DNA of 64,000 nt, from assembly GCF_002975275.1 (NCBI RefSeq), contig NZ_PCOQ01000009.1:124001-188000 (forward strand), read 5' to 3'. The DNA comes from Achromobacter sp. MYb9. Its GTDB lineage: Bacteria > Pseudomonadota > Gammaproteobacteria > Burkholderiales > Burkholderiaceae_B. The notes below the pieces were generated by a model. The model made no database searches. It was not told where the DNA came from and saw nothing but the letters and a program-made list of their open reading frames with translations. Position numbers and translations under genes: made by a program. Numbering within the stretch: position 1 is the first letter of the stretch; each line of letters begins with the position of its first letter. Below, in pieces: positions 17,923 through 26,814 of the stretch.

Positions 17923-19122
17923 ATGCAAACCGCCGCAAGACTTCAGCGTATCAAGCCTTCACCCAGTTCGATGGCGGGCCAGCATGCCCGCATGCTGCGC
18001 GCCCAGGGCAGGGACATCGTCGGCCTGACGTCGGGCGAACCGGATTTTGATACGCCGGCACACATTCGCGAGGCCGCCTATCGTGCCATGAACGACGGCC
18101 AAACGCGCTACACCGATGTGGGCGGCACGGCTGCGTTGCGTGAAGCCATCCGCGCCAAGTTTGCCCGTGAAAACGGACTGGATTACGGGCTGGACGAGAT
18201 CATCGTCAGCACTGGCGCCAAGCAGATCATTTTCAACGCCATCATGGCCACCGTCGATACCGGCGACGAAGTGATCGTGCCCGCGCCGTATTGGGTGTCT
18301 TACCCCGACATCACCTTGCTGGCCAATGGCACGCCGGTGATCGTCGACACGCGCGCGGAAAACGGCTTCCGTTTGCAGGCGGAAGAACTTGAACGCGCGA
18401 TCACGCGGAAGACGCGTTGGCTGATCCTGAACGGCCCGAATAACCCCAGCGGCGCCAATTTCACTGAAGCCGATTTGCAGGCCCTGGCGGATGTCCTGCG
18501 CAAGCACCCGCACGTCTGGATTCTGACGGACGACATTTATGAACATCTGCTTTATGACGGCCGGCGGTTCTACACGCTGGCGCAAGTGGCGCCAGACCTG
18601 AAAGATCGCACGCTGACGCTGAATGGCGTATCGAAGGCTTATGCGATGACCGGATGGCGAATTGGCTATGCCGGGGCGCCGGCGGCGTTGATCAAGGCGA
18701 TGACCAAGCTGCAATCGCAAAGCACGTCCAATCCAAGCTCCGTGAGCCAGGCGGCGGCATTGGCGGCGTTGACCGGCCCGCAAGATTTCGTCACGCAGAG
18801 CCGTGAGCGTTTCCAGGCGCGACGGGACCGTATCGTCCAGGCCCTGAACGCCATTGACGGTATTGATTGCGCCAGCCCCGAGGGTGCGTTCTACGTCTTT
18901 CCGAAGTGTGCCGACCTGTACGGCTTGACCTTGCCGGATGGCGGCAAGCTGCAAAACAGCGAGCAATGGGTGCTGCATCTGCTGAATGCGCAGAACCTGG
19001 CGGTGCTGCAAGGCTCGGCTTATGGCGTTGACACGCATTTCCGAATTTCATTTGCCGCCAGCGACGCCGTGCTGGAGGAAGGTTGCCGTCGTATCGCGCA
19101 GGCACGGGCGCAGCTGGCCTGA
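17923..19122 (+). CDS. Class I aspartate-type aminotransferase
   Basis: This 399-residue PLP enzyme of fold type I is closest to the 1-beta/AspC-like aminotransferases. Motifs are GEPDFDTP, LNGPNNPSG, TDDIYEHL (Asp contacting the PLP ring nitrogen), VSKAYAMTGWRIGY with the PLP Lys 238, and FRISFAAS near the C-terminus, whose Arg binds the substrate carboxylate. The likely reaction is transamination of a dicarboxylic or aromatic amino acid with 2-oxoglutarate. It begins a three-gene rightward set with a Bug receptor and an RraA-like aldolase, which suggests a catabolic transaminase yielding a 2-oxo acid for aldol cleavage. The ATG at 17923 is the first in frame; a CATAAT -10-like hexamer lies about 35 bases upstream. 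Confidence 0.9.
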   Translation: MQTAARLQRIKPSPSSMAGQHARMLRAQGRDIVGLTSGEPDFDTPAHIREAAYRAMNDGQTRYTDVGGTAALREAIRAKFARENGLDYGLDEIIVSTGAKQIIFNAIMATVDTGDEVIVPAPYWVSYPDITLLANGTPVIVDTRAENGFRLQAEELERAITRKTRWLILNGPNNPSGANFTEADLQALADVLRKHPHVWILTDDIYEHLLYDGRRFYTLAQVAPDLKDRTLTLNGVSKAYAMTGWRIGYAGAPAALIKAMTKLQSQSTSNPSSVSQAAALAALTGPQDFVTQSRERFQARRDRIVQALNAIDGIDCASPEGAFYVFPKCADLYGLTLPDGGKLQNSEQWVLHLLNAQNLAVLQGSAYGVDTHFRISFAASDAVLEEGCRRIAQARAQLA

Positions 19123-19158
19123 CCTGTCGCACTGTTTAAAAATCACAAGGGGAAAACC

Positions 19159-20139
19159 ATGAACAAAAAACAAGCACTGACGCTAAGCGTCACCCAGACC
19201 GTCGCGGCCGTCTTGATTGCGTGCGCACCGCTTGCGCACGCCGCGGATTATCCAAACAAGCCCGTGCGTTTGATCGTGGGTTTTGCCCCGGGCGGATCCA
19301 ACGACATCATCGCGCGGCTGCTGGCTCCCAAGCTGGAAGCGGTGTTGAAGCAGTCCGTCGTGGTCGAGAACCGGCCCGGCGCCGCGGGCAACATTGCCGC
19401 GGACGCGGCCATCAAAGCGGCCGCCGACGGGCACACGGTGTTCATGTGCACCACGGGCACGCTGTCCATTCAACCGTTCCTGCCCCAACGCATGCCGTTT
19501 GATGTGGAGACGATCACTCCCATCACGCAGATTGGCAACACGCCCTATCTGATGCTGGTCAGCAAGGACCTGCCGGTAACCACGGTGGGTGAGTTCTTGA
19601 AGTATGCACGCGAGAATCCCGGCAAGGTCAACTACGCGTCATCCGGCAACGGCACCACCGCGCACCTGGCGGGCGAGATGCTGCGTGCCAACGCCAAGAT
19701 CGATATCGTGCACGTGCCGTACAAGGGGGCGGGCCAGGCGATGGTCGACTTGAACAGCGGTCGGGTATCGCTGATGTTCGACCAGGCCGTCAGTTCGCTG
19801 CCCTACATCCAATCCGGTGCATTGAAAGCGCTGGCGGTTGCGAACGATCATCGCCTGCGTGGCTTGCCAGACCTTCCCACGACGGACGAGGCCGGCTTGA
19901 AGAATTTCAATCCCACGCCCTGGACCGGGTTGTGCGCGGGCCCTGGCATTCCGCCCGAGGCCGTGAGAACGCTGCAGCAGGCCACCACGCAGGTGTTGGC
20001 GGACCCCGAGATACGTGAACGCTTTCAGCGCGATGGCATCGAGCCGGTCGGGAGCACGCCGGAACAATTCGCCGCATTCCTGAAGGCAGACCGCGCCAAG
20101 TGGGGCGGCCTGGTCAAAAACGCGGACATTCAACTTTGA
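19159..20139 (+). CDS. Bug/TctC-family periplasmic receptor
   Basis: This 326-residue extracytoplasmic binding protein of the Bug (TctC) family is massively expanded in Bordetella and Achromobacter. The signal peptide ends AHAA, and the mature part starts DYPNKPVRLIVGFAPGGSND, the family signature; its FAPGGSNDI loop coordinates a carboxylate of the ligand through water. NPGKVNYASSGNGTTAHLAGE is the second conserved loop. There are no TctA/TctB membrane subunits nearby, so it is an orphan receptor that must share a transporter or act in signalling. The context suggests that it binds the amino or oxo acid metabolised by its neighbours. An AAGGGG ribosome-binding site precedes the start. Confidence 0.93.
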   Translation: MNKKQALTLSVTQTVAAVLIACAPLAHAADYPNKPVRLIVGFAPGGSNDIIARLLAPKLEAVLKQSVVVENRPGAAGNIAADAAIKAAADGHTVFMCTTGTLSIQPFLPQRMPFDVETITPITQIGNTPYLMLVSKDLPVTTVGEFLKYARENPGKVNYASSGNGTTAHLAGEMLRANAKIDIVHVPYKGAGQAMVDLNSGRVSLMFDQAVSSLPYIQSGALKALAVANDHRLRGLPDLPTTDEAGLKNFNPTPWTGLCAGPGIPPEAVRTLQQATTQVLADPEIRERFQRDGIEPVGSTPEQFAAFLKADRAKWGGLVKNADIQL

Positions 20140-20170
20140 TCGTCCAGACCCGCATTGAGAATATTCAAAC

Positions 20171-20872
20171 ATGAACCCTTCTTCCTCCGCCGTCGCGTGG
20201 CCGGCGGGCTACGGCATCCATCCGCGCCAGCAGGGCGCGGATGCCGACACCATTGCGGCCTTTTCCTCGCTACCGGTCGCCGCTATCGGCGACGCGATGA
20301 GCCGTCATATTGGCGCGATCGGATTGCGCCAATATCACGCGGACCTCAATACCGTGCTCTGTGGCAACGCCTTTACGGTGCGCGTGCGGCCCGGCGACAA
20401 CCTGATGATTCATAAGGCGCTCACCATGGTGCGGCCGGGCGACGTGCTTGTCATTGACGGCGGTGGCGACCTGACCCAGGCGCTGGTTGGCGGGCTGATG
20501 CGCACCACCTGCATCGCACAAGGGCTGGCCGGCCTGGTCATCGATGGCGCCGTGCGCGATGTGGTCGAGTGGGCCGAAGGCGGCATGCCGCTCTTTGCCA
20601 AAGGCCATACCCATCGCGGCCCGACCAAGGACGGTCCGGGTGAGATCAACATCCCGATCGCCTGCGCCGGCCTGCACGTGGCGCCGGGCGACGTGATCGT
20701 GGGTGATGCGGACGGCGTGATCGCCATTCCTGCCGCATACGCCAAGGATGTGTTGCAGCGCACGCGTCGCCATCTGGATAAAGAGGCAAGAATTCGTGAA
20801 GAAAATCGTTCGGGCACGTCCGATCCGGAGCGGTTTGATTCGCTGCTGCGGGCGAAAGGCCTGGCGGTTTAA
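20171..20872 (+). CDS. RraA-like HMG aldolase/oxaloacetate decarboxylase
   Basis: This 233-residue protein of the RraA / 4-hydroxy-4-methyl-2-oxoglutarate (HMG) aldolase family has metal-dependent members that cleave HMG or 4-carboxy-4-hydroxy-2-oxoadipate to pyruvate and also decarboxylate oxaloacetate. Visible hallmarks are AAIGDAMSRH, GNAFTVRVRPGDN, the GGL loop near 107 and GLVIDGAVRD with the substrate-binding Arg 129 and metal-ligating Asp 130. True RraA RNase E inhibitors are shorter (about 160 residues), so the longer form here favours an aldolase. It lies 31 bases after the Bug gene. An upstream transaminase would provide a 2-oxo acid substrate. Confidence 0.87.
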   Translation: MNPSSSAVAWPAGYGIHPRQQGADADTIAAFSSLPVAAIGDAMSRHIGAIGLRQYHADLNTVLCGNAFTVRVRPGDNLMIHKALTMVRPGDVLVIDGGGDLTQALVGGLMRTTCIAQGLAGLVIDGAVRDVVEWAEGGMPLFAKGHTHRGPTKDGPGEINIPIACAGLHVAPGDVIVGDADGVIAIPAAYAKDVLQRTRRHLDKEARIREENRSGTSDPERFDSLLRAKGLAV

Positions 20873-21086
20873 GGCCAAGCGACGGAATGCTCGGGGGCCG
20901 AAGTGCCACCGAGGATTACGGTGTCGGACTGCAATATCGCGGTCTGTACGTGGCTGATCGCTATCGATAAGCCGTATTTGCGGTTTCCCGAGGTGGACCA
21001 ATCCGTTCACCCGCTGGCCTGTTCCATGCCGCTACGTCCTACGCTCCAGGCTTTGGGAGAGGGACATCACCGGTCGTTCATTCTGC
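20873..21086. other. Gap before comEC
   Basis: These 214 bases hold no clear gene, hairpin or promoter. The comEC frame is open back to a stop at 20955-20957 but without an ATG. A second frame from the ATG at 21026 overlaps the comEC start (see findings). Confidence 0.5.
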
Positions 21087-23576
21087 TTGGCGTTCGTGGC
21101 CGGCGCGGCGTGGGTGCAATGCCTGCCTGCACTGCCGGGGCGGATGCTGTTGTTGCTGACGGTGGGGTTGGGCGTCCTGGCTTCGGTGTGCTGGTCACGC
21201 TCCCGACAGGACGCGGTTCGTATTGCTTCAGCTCTGGTGTTGGGCCTGTGCGCCGGCACGCTTAACGCCAGCCTGCAAGCCGGGTATCGGCTGGACGACG
21301 CCCTGGCGGATGCGCACCAGGACCAGGTGTCGCGCTTGATCATGCGGGTGGCTGAACTGCCGGACGGAGACGACCGGCATCAACGTTTCGTTGCCGAGCT
21401 GGCGGAACCTTCCCGGCCCGGCATTCCGTCGCGCATCCAGGTGACGTGGCAAGCGCCGCCGGGGGCAAAGCGCGGAACGTTGCAGGACATACCGCAGTTG
21501 CTGCCTGGCCAGGTGTGGCGCATGGCGCTGGTGTTGAGACGTCCGCATGGCCTGCTGAATCCGGCGGGGCCCGACGCCGAAGCGCGGATGTTCGCGCGCG
21601 GCTTGCGCGCCGTGGGCACCGTTCGCGGCCAGCCCAGGCTGCTGGACGATCAGCCCTGGGCGTCGCCCGGCATCGGGATTGAACGCGCCCGGCATCGGGT
21701 GCGCGAGGGATTGCGCAAGGCCTTGGGCGGCCATCGTTATGCGCCCGTGCTGATCGCGTTGGCCATCGGCGATCAGGCGGGTGTGGCGCGCGACGACTGG
21801 CGTATCTTCAACCGCAGTGGCATCACGCATCTGGTGTCGATCAGCGGCATGCACGTCACGTCGATTGCCGGGATTGCGGGCGTGCTGGTGGCGGCGCTGT
21901 GGCGGCGGGCGCGCTGGCGCGGTGTGGGGTTGGCGGAATATGCGCCGTCGCGGGTGGCGGGCGGGGCGGCGGCGGCGATGGTGGCCTTGCTGTATTGCTT
22001 GTTGGCAGGGTGGGGCGTGCCTGCCCGCCGCACGTTTTTCATGTTGTCGGTGGTGTTGGCGGCGGCGATGTCGCGGTTGCCGTTGACGGCGGGCCGGGTG
22101 TTGGCCTGCGCGGCGGCGGGGGTGGTGGCGTTGGATCCCTGGGCGCCGTTGTCGCCCGGGTTCTGGCTGTCGTTCGGCGCAGTGGCGATTCTGCTGCGCA
22201 TCGCGGACGCGCCGTTTGATGCGGAAGCGGGTTGGCGCAGGCGGTGGATGGCCAGGCTGGAGCAGGCCACGCGCTTGCAATTGCTGGTCACCTTGGGGTT
22301 GACGCCTTTGCTGGCCTTCCTGGTGTATCAAGTTTCGGTGGGGTCGCCGCTGGCCAACGCGGTGGCGATTCCTTCGGTGACGTTTATCGTGACGCCGCTG
22401 GCGTTGCTATGCGCGGCCCTGTCGGTGTTGCCGGGCGCGGGCGGCATCGCTGCCTGGGCGGGGCAATTGGGGTTGGCGGCGTTCGACTACACGATGGTGC
22501 CGGTGGCGTGGGTGGGCAATGCAGGATGGGCCAGCTTTGCGGTGGCGGCCGCGCCGTGGCCCTGGCTGCTGTTGGCGCTAGCGGGGATGGCGTGGGCCCT
22601 GCAAGTGCGCGGCTGGCCGGCGAGGCACGTGGGGTGGGTGTGCATGTTGCCGCTGCTGTGCTGGCGGCCTGACCGGCCGGACCCCGGCCATTGGCGGATG
22701 AGCGCGCTGGATGTGGGGCAGGGCAGCGCCATCCTGGTGGAAACGGCTAGCCAGACATTGCTGTTCGATGCCGGTCCGCGCCATTACGGCGGCAGCGATG
22801 CCGGCGAACGCGTGGTGGCGCCGTTCTTAAGGGCGCGGGGTATCAGGGCGTTGGATGTGCTGGTGTTGTCGCATGCCGATCTGGACCACGTGGGGGGCAC
22901 GCGGGCGGTGCTGGCGGCGGCGCCGGTCCGACGCAGCTACGCGTCGTTCGATGTGGCGGCGTTTGTGCGGCGGGATGCGCGGTTGTGGCCGGATACTGGC
23001 GGGGCCGCTCTGGGCGCCGCTTCGCGCGCCGCCGGTGCAGCAAAAGCCGGCGGCGGCCCCGCGGCCGTCTTGCCACCCGCCTTGCCGCAAGAGACGCTGC
23101 GGTGCCAGGCTGACGACGCCTGGGACGTTGACGGCGTGACGTTCACCTTCCTGCATCCGGCCGGTGGCGGCAGCGGGGCGGTCGCCGACCGCAATGCCGA
23201 TAGCTGCGTGCTTCGCGTGGAGGGCGTCAGCCATTCGCTACTGTTGACCGGTGACATCGGGGTGGCGCAGGAGCGCGCGCTGGTGGCGCGCGGCGTGCCG
23301 CCGACGGATGTGGTGATGGCGGCGCATCATGGCTCGGCATCGTCGTCCGGACGGGATTGGGTGGCTACGACGCAAGCCAGCCACGCCGTGGCGCAAACCG
23401 GTCACCTGAACCGCTTTCGTCATCCGGCGCCGGCGGTCGCGCGACGCTGGTTGCGCGCGGGGGCGGCGTTCTGGCGCAGCGACCGGGACGGAGCGGTGAT
23501 GGCGGAGTCTGCCGCGCAAGGGTTGGATGTGTGGTCGCAGCGGGAGCGCGGCCGTCGGTATTGGCACGGGCGCTAG
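21087..23576 (+). CDS. comEC: ComEC/Rec2 DNA-uptake channel
   Basis: This inner-membrane channel of about 829 residues carries single-stranded DNA into the cytoplasm during natural transformation. It has an N-terminal membrane and DUF4131 region, a central Competence domain with many helices (including HLVSISGMHVTSIAGIAGVLV), and a C-terminal metallo-beta-lactamase-like domain from about residue 535. That domain has SHADLDHVGG and AHHGS as metal-site motifs, consistent with a nuclease role. The start is uncertain: the only early in-frame initiators are TTG 21087 and GTG 21096, neither with a good ribosome-binding site. No other competence gene is adjacent, so the window does not say whether the strain is competent. 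Confidence 0.88.
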   Translation: MAFVAGAAWVQCLPALPGRMLLLLTVGLGVLASVCWSRSRQDAVRIASALVLGLCAGTLNASLQAGYRLDDALADAHQDQVSRLIMRVAELPDGDDRHQRFVAELAEPSRPGIPSRIQVTWQAPPGAKRGTLQDIPQLLPGQVWRMALVLRRPHGLLNPAGPDAEARMFARGLRAVGTVRGQPRLLDDQPWASPGIGIERARHRVREGLRKALGGHRYAPVLIALAIGDQAGVARDDWRIFNRSGITHLVSISGMHVTSIAGIAGVLVAALWRRARWRGVGLAEYAPSRVAGGAAAAMVALLYCLLAGWGVPARRTFFMLSVVLAAAMSRLPLTAGRVLACAAAGVVALDPWAPLSPGFWLSFGAVAILLRIADAPFDAEAGWRRRWMARLEQATRLQLLVTLGLTPLLAFLVYQVSVGSPLANAVAIPSVTFIVTPLALLCAALSVLPGAGGIAAWAGQLGLAAFDYTMVPVAWVGNAGWASFAVAAAPWPWLLLALAGMAWALQVRGWPARHVGWVCMLPLLCWRPDRPDPGHWRMSALDVGQGSAILVETASQTLLFDAGPRHYGGSDAGERVVAPFLRARGIRALDVLVLSHADLDHVGGTRAVLAAAPVRRSYASFDVAAFVRRDARLWPDTGGAALGAASRAAGAAKAGGGPAAVLPPALPQETLRCQADDAWDVDGVTFTFLHPAGGGSGAVADRNADSCVLRVEGVSHSLLLTGDIGVAQERALVARGVPPTDVVMAAHHGSASSSGRDWVATTQASHAVAQTGHLNRFRHPAPAVARRWLRAGAAFWRSDRDGAVMAESAAQGLDVWSQRERGRRYWHGR

Positions 23577-23638
23577 GTGCAAAGGGCCGCGCTGCCCCGG
23601 CAGGCCGCTAACGCGAGTCAGGGCGTGCGGGCTTTGGT

Positions 23639-24076
23639 TTAGCCCGGCGCGTGCTTGCGGGTTTGCTTGACGGCAGGCGGGGGCGACGGCGGAGGAGCGA
23701 TGTCGCTTTTCTCGACGACATAGCGCACGGGCAGCATGACGATTTGCTTGTCCGGCGCCATGTCTGGCGTGAAGGCGGGCAGCCGGCCGGCGCGCCGGAT
23801 CATGGCCAAGGTCGCCTTGTCCACCGCGACGTTGCCTGAAGACCGGGCCAGCGTCACGCCTTCGACGGCGCCAGTGGGCAGGACGACGATGCGCACCTGG
23901 ACGTTCAGGTCCGCGTTGGCCTCATGGATCTCGCGGGGGACCACGATGTTGCGTTGCAGCTGCTGGCGGATGGCGGTATGCCATTCGGCCTGCGTATTCA
24001 GCGTGTTGGCGAGCAAGGGCAAGGGCAGGCCCAAGACGAGCGCGGCAATGAGGAAGGCGCGGTACCGCCAATGCAT
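23639..24076 (-). CDS. Short TonB C-terminal-domain protein
   Basis: This 145-residue protein has an N-terminal hydrophobic segment (residues 5-23), either a signal peptide ending LLAN or an anchor. A TonB_C-like domain at about 35-120 includes VQVRIVVLPTGAVEGVTLARSSGN. The domain is the part of TonB or TolA that touches outer-membrane receptors. Classical TonB has a proline-rich spacer before it; here the Pro-rich stretch (PPPSPPP) comes after, at the C-terminus. No ExbB/ExbD lies nearby. It may be an accessory periplasmic protein rather than a full energy transducer. It is convergent with comEC. Confidence 0.75.
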   Translation of the reverse strand: MHWRYRAFLIAALVLGLPLPLLANTLNTQAEWHTAIRQQLQRNIVVPREIHEANADLNVQVRIVVLPTGAVEGVTLARSSGNVAVDKATLAMIRRAGRLPAFTPDMAPDKQIVMLPVRYVVEKSDIAPPPSPPPAVKQTRKHAPG

Positions 24077-24110
24077 GGGGAAATCTCCTGGGCTGGGGCC
24101 GTCGGCCTAT

Positions 24111-24131
24111 CTGCCGGACGAATCCCGGCAG
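24111..24131. terminator. Hairpin after acid-sugar kinase gene
   Basis: CTGCCGG and CCGGCAG pair around a 7-base loop just beyond the stop of the leftward kinase gene. No U-tract follows, so termination is uncertain. Confidence 0.35.
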
Positions 24132-24153
24132 CATAACCGACGCCATCCGTGCG

Positions 24154-25503
24154 TTATGCCGTGCCCGCCGCCAGGTCGTCGAACAGCCGCTCGCCGCCCA
24201 TCTGGCCGCCCTTGAGCATCAGTTCGACGCCGTCGATGACCGGGTCGTCGCTGCGGGCGACGCTGACGGTGACGCCCGGCGCCAGCACGCTGCGAAATGC
24301 CAGGCCCCACAACCCCAGCGCCAGCGTGGCCTGGCTGGAGGTGTCGCCGCCCGCGATGCCGATGCGCGACAGCCGCTTGCCCGCTTGCGCGCTGGCTGCC
24401 ACGATCGCTGCCGCGAGCCGTGCGGTGCCGCTTGCCGTGGCCGCGGCCTGTTGGGCGGTGACGGCTTGCGCAGGCCGGTCCGTGTGGACCAGCACATTGC
24501 GCCCGTCGGCCAGCGACGAGGCCGCCAGGCGGACCTGCTGAGCAGCGTAGTCGGGGTCGTCCAGCAGCCGCTGCACATGCAATGGCTGGCGCGTGTACTG
24601 TTGGCAGGCGGCGATTTGCCGCGCCGTGACCGGCGACAGGCTGCCCGCCACGATCAGGACCGGGCCGGCCGCGGGCGGCAAGGCGGTGCAAGGGGCGTTC
24701 GCGCGGCCGGGTGCGTGGGCACGGGCCAACGCTTGCTGCACGCTGCTGGGGCCAACCGCCAGTAGCGGCACGCATGCCGCCGCGCGCCAGATCAACCGCC
24801 CGATGACGGGCAATTGCTCGTCGTCGGTCACGTCGAAAAGGACGGGGCCGTCGGACGTTTCGATCACGCCATCGATCCAGTCCTCCACGCCGGGGGCGTC
24901 GGCGGCCTGTCGCAGGCGGGGATAGGCGATGTGCGGCAGCGAGCGGATATCGGCCACGCCCTGGGCCGCCAGATGCAGGCGCAGATCGGCCTCGTGCATG
25001 GGCGTGACGGGATGCTGGCTCATGACCGGATGACGGTCGATGCGATGGATCTCGGGCGCGCTGCCCGCGCGGGCGAACAATTGGGCGAAGCTGCAATAGC
25101 GCCCGATTCCCGGCTGCCCGCCCAGGATGGGCACCAGCGGGTTCGGCATGTGGCGGCGCAGTTCGCGGATGGCCACGCCGATGCTGCCGACGTGCGGCGC
25201 GCTATCAAAGGTGGAACAGCATTTGTAGTGCAGCACACGCGCGCCGGTGCCCGCCATGAAGCGGCCGACGGCGCGCAGCTCGATTTCCATCTGGTCCGGC
25301 GCCATGGCGCGCGCGGCGCCGGCGATGCCCAAGGCGTCCAGCGGACCGGCGCGGCGCAGTTGTTCGGGCGTGGGCACGCCCAGAAACAGCAGGCTGCGCA
25401 GGCCGGCGCGGGACACTTCGGCCAGCGTGTCGGTGGCGCCCGTGAAGTCATCGCCATACCAACACACGCGTGGCGCGGACGCGCCGCCTTCGACGCCAGT
25501 CAT
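24154..25503 (-). CDS. Four-carbon acid sugar kinase family (DUF1537)
   Basis: This 449-residue ATP-dependent kinase belongs to the OtnK/DtnK/OiaK superfamily, whose members phosphorylate acid sugars such as threonate, erythronate or 3-oxo-isoapionate. The N-terminal domain begins VCWYGDDFTGATDTLAEVSRAG, the family signature with the Asp pair binding substrate. LHYKCCSTFDSAP follows, and the C-terminal nucleotide-binding domain has GIAGGDTSSQATLALG and MLKGGQMGG. The ATG at 25503 overlaps the RuBisCO-like gene stop as ATGA, so the two are translationally coupled. A DUF1537 kinase next to a RuBisCO-like protein is the pairing known from D-apiose catabolism (OiaK with OiaC or OiaX). The exact sugar is not established here. 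Confidence 0.88.
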   Translation of the reverse strand: MTGVEGGASAPRVCWYGDDFTGATDTLAEVSRAGLRSLLFLGVPTPEQLRRAGPLDALGIAGAARAMAPDQMEIELRAVGRFMAGTGARVLHYKCCSTFDSAPHVGSIGVAIRELRRHMPNPLVPILGGQPGIGRYCSFAQLFARAGSAPEIHRIDRHPVMSQHPVTPMHEADLRLHLAAQGVADIRSLPHIAYPRLRQAADAPGVEDWIDGVIETSDGPVLFDVTDDEQLPVIGRLIWRAAACVPLLAVGPSSVQQALARAHAPGRANAPCTALPPAAGPVLIVAGSLSPVTARQIAACQQYTRQPLHVQRLLDDPDYAAQQVRLAASSLADGRNVLVHTDRPAQAVTAQQAAATASGTARLAAAIVAASAQAGKRLSRIGIAGGDTSSQATLALGLWGLAFRSVLAPGVTVSVARSDDPVIDGVELMLKGGQMGGERLFDDLAAGTA

Positions 25504-26777
25504 GCGCGGTTTCCGAAGAAGGCCAGGGCGCGTTGCAGTTCGGGTGCGTTTCGCGCGAAGTCTTCCAGCGACTGCCCCTCGCGCACGGCATGCCAGGCCT
25601 GGCGGATGCTCTGCACGCCTGCGGCGGGGCCGTCCGGGTGGGCAAGGATGCCGCCGCCTGACATGAACATCAGGTCGTCGGTGCGCACCGCGGACCACGT
25701 GGCGGGCACGGTGCCGGCCCATTGGCCGGACGAGAATGCCGGCATGACCGGATCGTCGATGCCTAGCGTCAACGAAGCCAGGCAGTCGCGCGCCGAGTCG
25801 ACGACTTCCTGGTCGTCCTGCGCGAACTTGCCCTGCAATCCATGCACGTGCATGTGGTCCACGCCCGCCAGCCGCCATAGCGTCTGGTAGGCCTGGAAGC
25901 CGATGCCCAAGAGCGGCGCGCGCGACAGGGCGCCATAGCCGTTGCGGTGGCCGTGCAGGGCCAGCGGCGTGCTGCGGCGCAGGGTCTGGATCGCCGAGAA
26001 GCCGCACCAGTTCAGGCTGGCCATGACGCAGGTGCCTTCTTCGCGTTCGATCAGGTCGGCGTGGCGGCGCATGGCGTCGGTTTCGTCGCTGATGTTGAAG
26101 GCCACCATGACTTGCCGGCCGGTCCGTTCACGATGCGCCCGCACCACCGCCATGACGGCGGCGACGCGCTGCGCCAGCGGGGCGTGCGTGGGGTTGGCGC
26201 AGACTTCGTCGTCCTTGATGAAGTCCACGCCCGCCGCGCACAGTTGCGCGACCAGATGCGCGGTCTGTTCGGGCGACAGCCCGACATTGGGCTTGATGAT
26301 CGTTCCCACCAGCGGCCCGGCGGCCACGCCCGTCAGTTGCCGCGTGCCGGCGATGCCGACCCGTGGCATGTCGAATTGGGCACGGTAGTTGGCAGGAAGC
26401 TCCATGCTTTCCAGGCGTAGCCCGGTGACTTCGCCCAGATCGTACAGATTGCCGCCGACCGTGGCCGCCAGCGTGGCCAGGTTGGCGCCGACATTCGCGA
26501 CGGGAAAAGCGATGCGGACGCGGGCCCGCTGGTACTGCCCCGGCATGCCGCCCGGCTGGCGCGCCAGCCAGGCGTTTGGCAGGCTGGGCGTGGTCACGGT
26601 GTCCAGAAGTTCGACGGATTCGATCCGCGCGCGGGCACGGGCGCGCAGCTCGTCGGTTTCGCCCTGGACGCGGGTGAAGGTGCCGCAGGACTGCTCGCCC
26701 GCCATCACCTCGGCGACCCGGGCGGGATCCATTGGCGTTTCGATCAGATAGGTGGCGCTAAACGATTGGGAATTCAT
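25500..26777 (-). CDS. RuBisCO-like protein (form IV)
   Basis: This 425-residue RuBisCO large-subunit homologue is not expected to fix CO2; acid-sugar-cluster members act as decarboxylases or transcarboxylase/hydrolases on a phosphorylated 3-oxo acid. Active-site elements are well kept. Present are TIIKPNVGLS (Lys 162), FIKDDE with the carbamylatable Lys 188 and metal ligands Asp 190/Glu 191, GHRNGYGA (His 277, Arg 278), HVHGLQGKF in the loop 6 position (Lys 317) and MSGGG (Ser 373). I chose the ATG at 26777; a TTG 15 bases upstream is possible. It is followed by the overlapping kinase gene and preceded by a VOC gene and TRAP transporter, suggesting one catabolic operon. It could also be an enolase- or isomerase-type RLP, though no methionine-salvage genes are near. 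Confidence 0.9.
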   Translation of the reverse strand: MNSQSFSATYLIETPMDPARVAEVMAGEQSCGTFTRVQGETDELRARARARIESVELLDTVTTPSLPNAWLARQPGGMPGQYQRARVRIAFPVANVGANLATLAATVGGNLYDLGEVTGLRLESMELPANYRAQFDMPRVGIAGTRQLTGVAAGPLVGTIIKPNVGLSPEQTAHLVAQLCAAGVDFIKDDEVCANPTHAPLAQRVAAVMAVVRAHRERTGRQVMVAFNISDETDAMRRHADLIEREEGTCVMASLNWCGFSAIQTLRRSTPLALHGHRNGYGALSRAPLLGIGFQAYQTLWRLAGVDHMHVHGLQGKFAQDDQEVVDSARDCLASLTLGIDDPVMPAFSSGQWAGTVPATWSAVRTDDLMFMSGGGILAHPDGPAAGVQSIRQAWHAVREGQSLEDFARNAPELQRALAFFGNRA

Positions 26778-26814
26778 GGTGGCGGGCGGCAAACAGTGTC
26801 GGGGCAGGGGGCGT

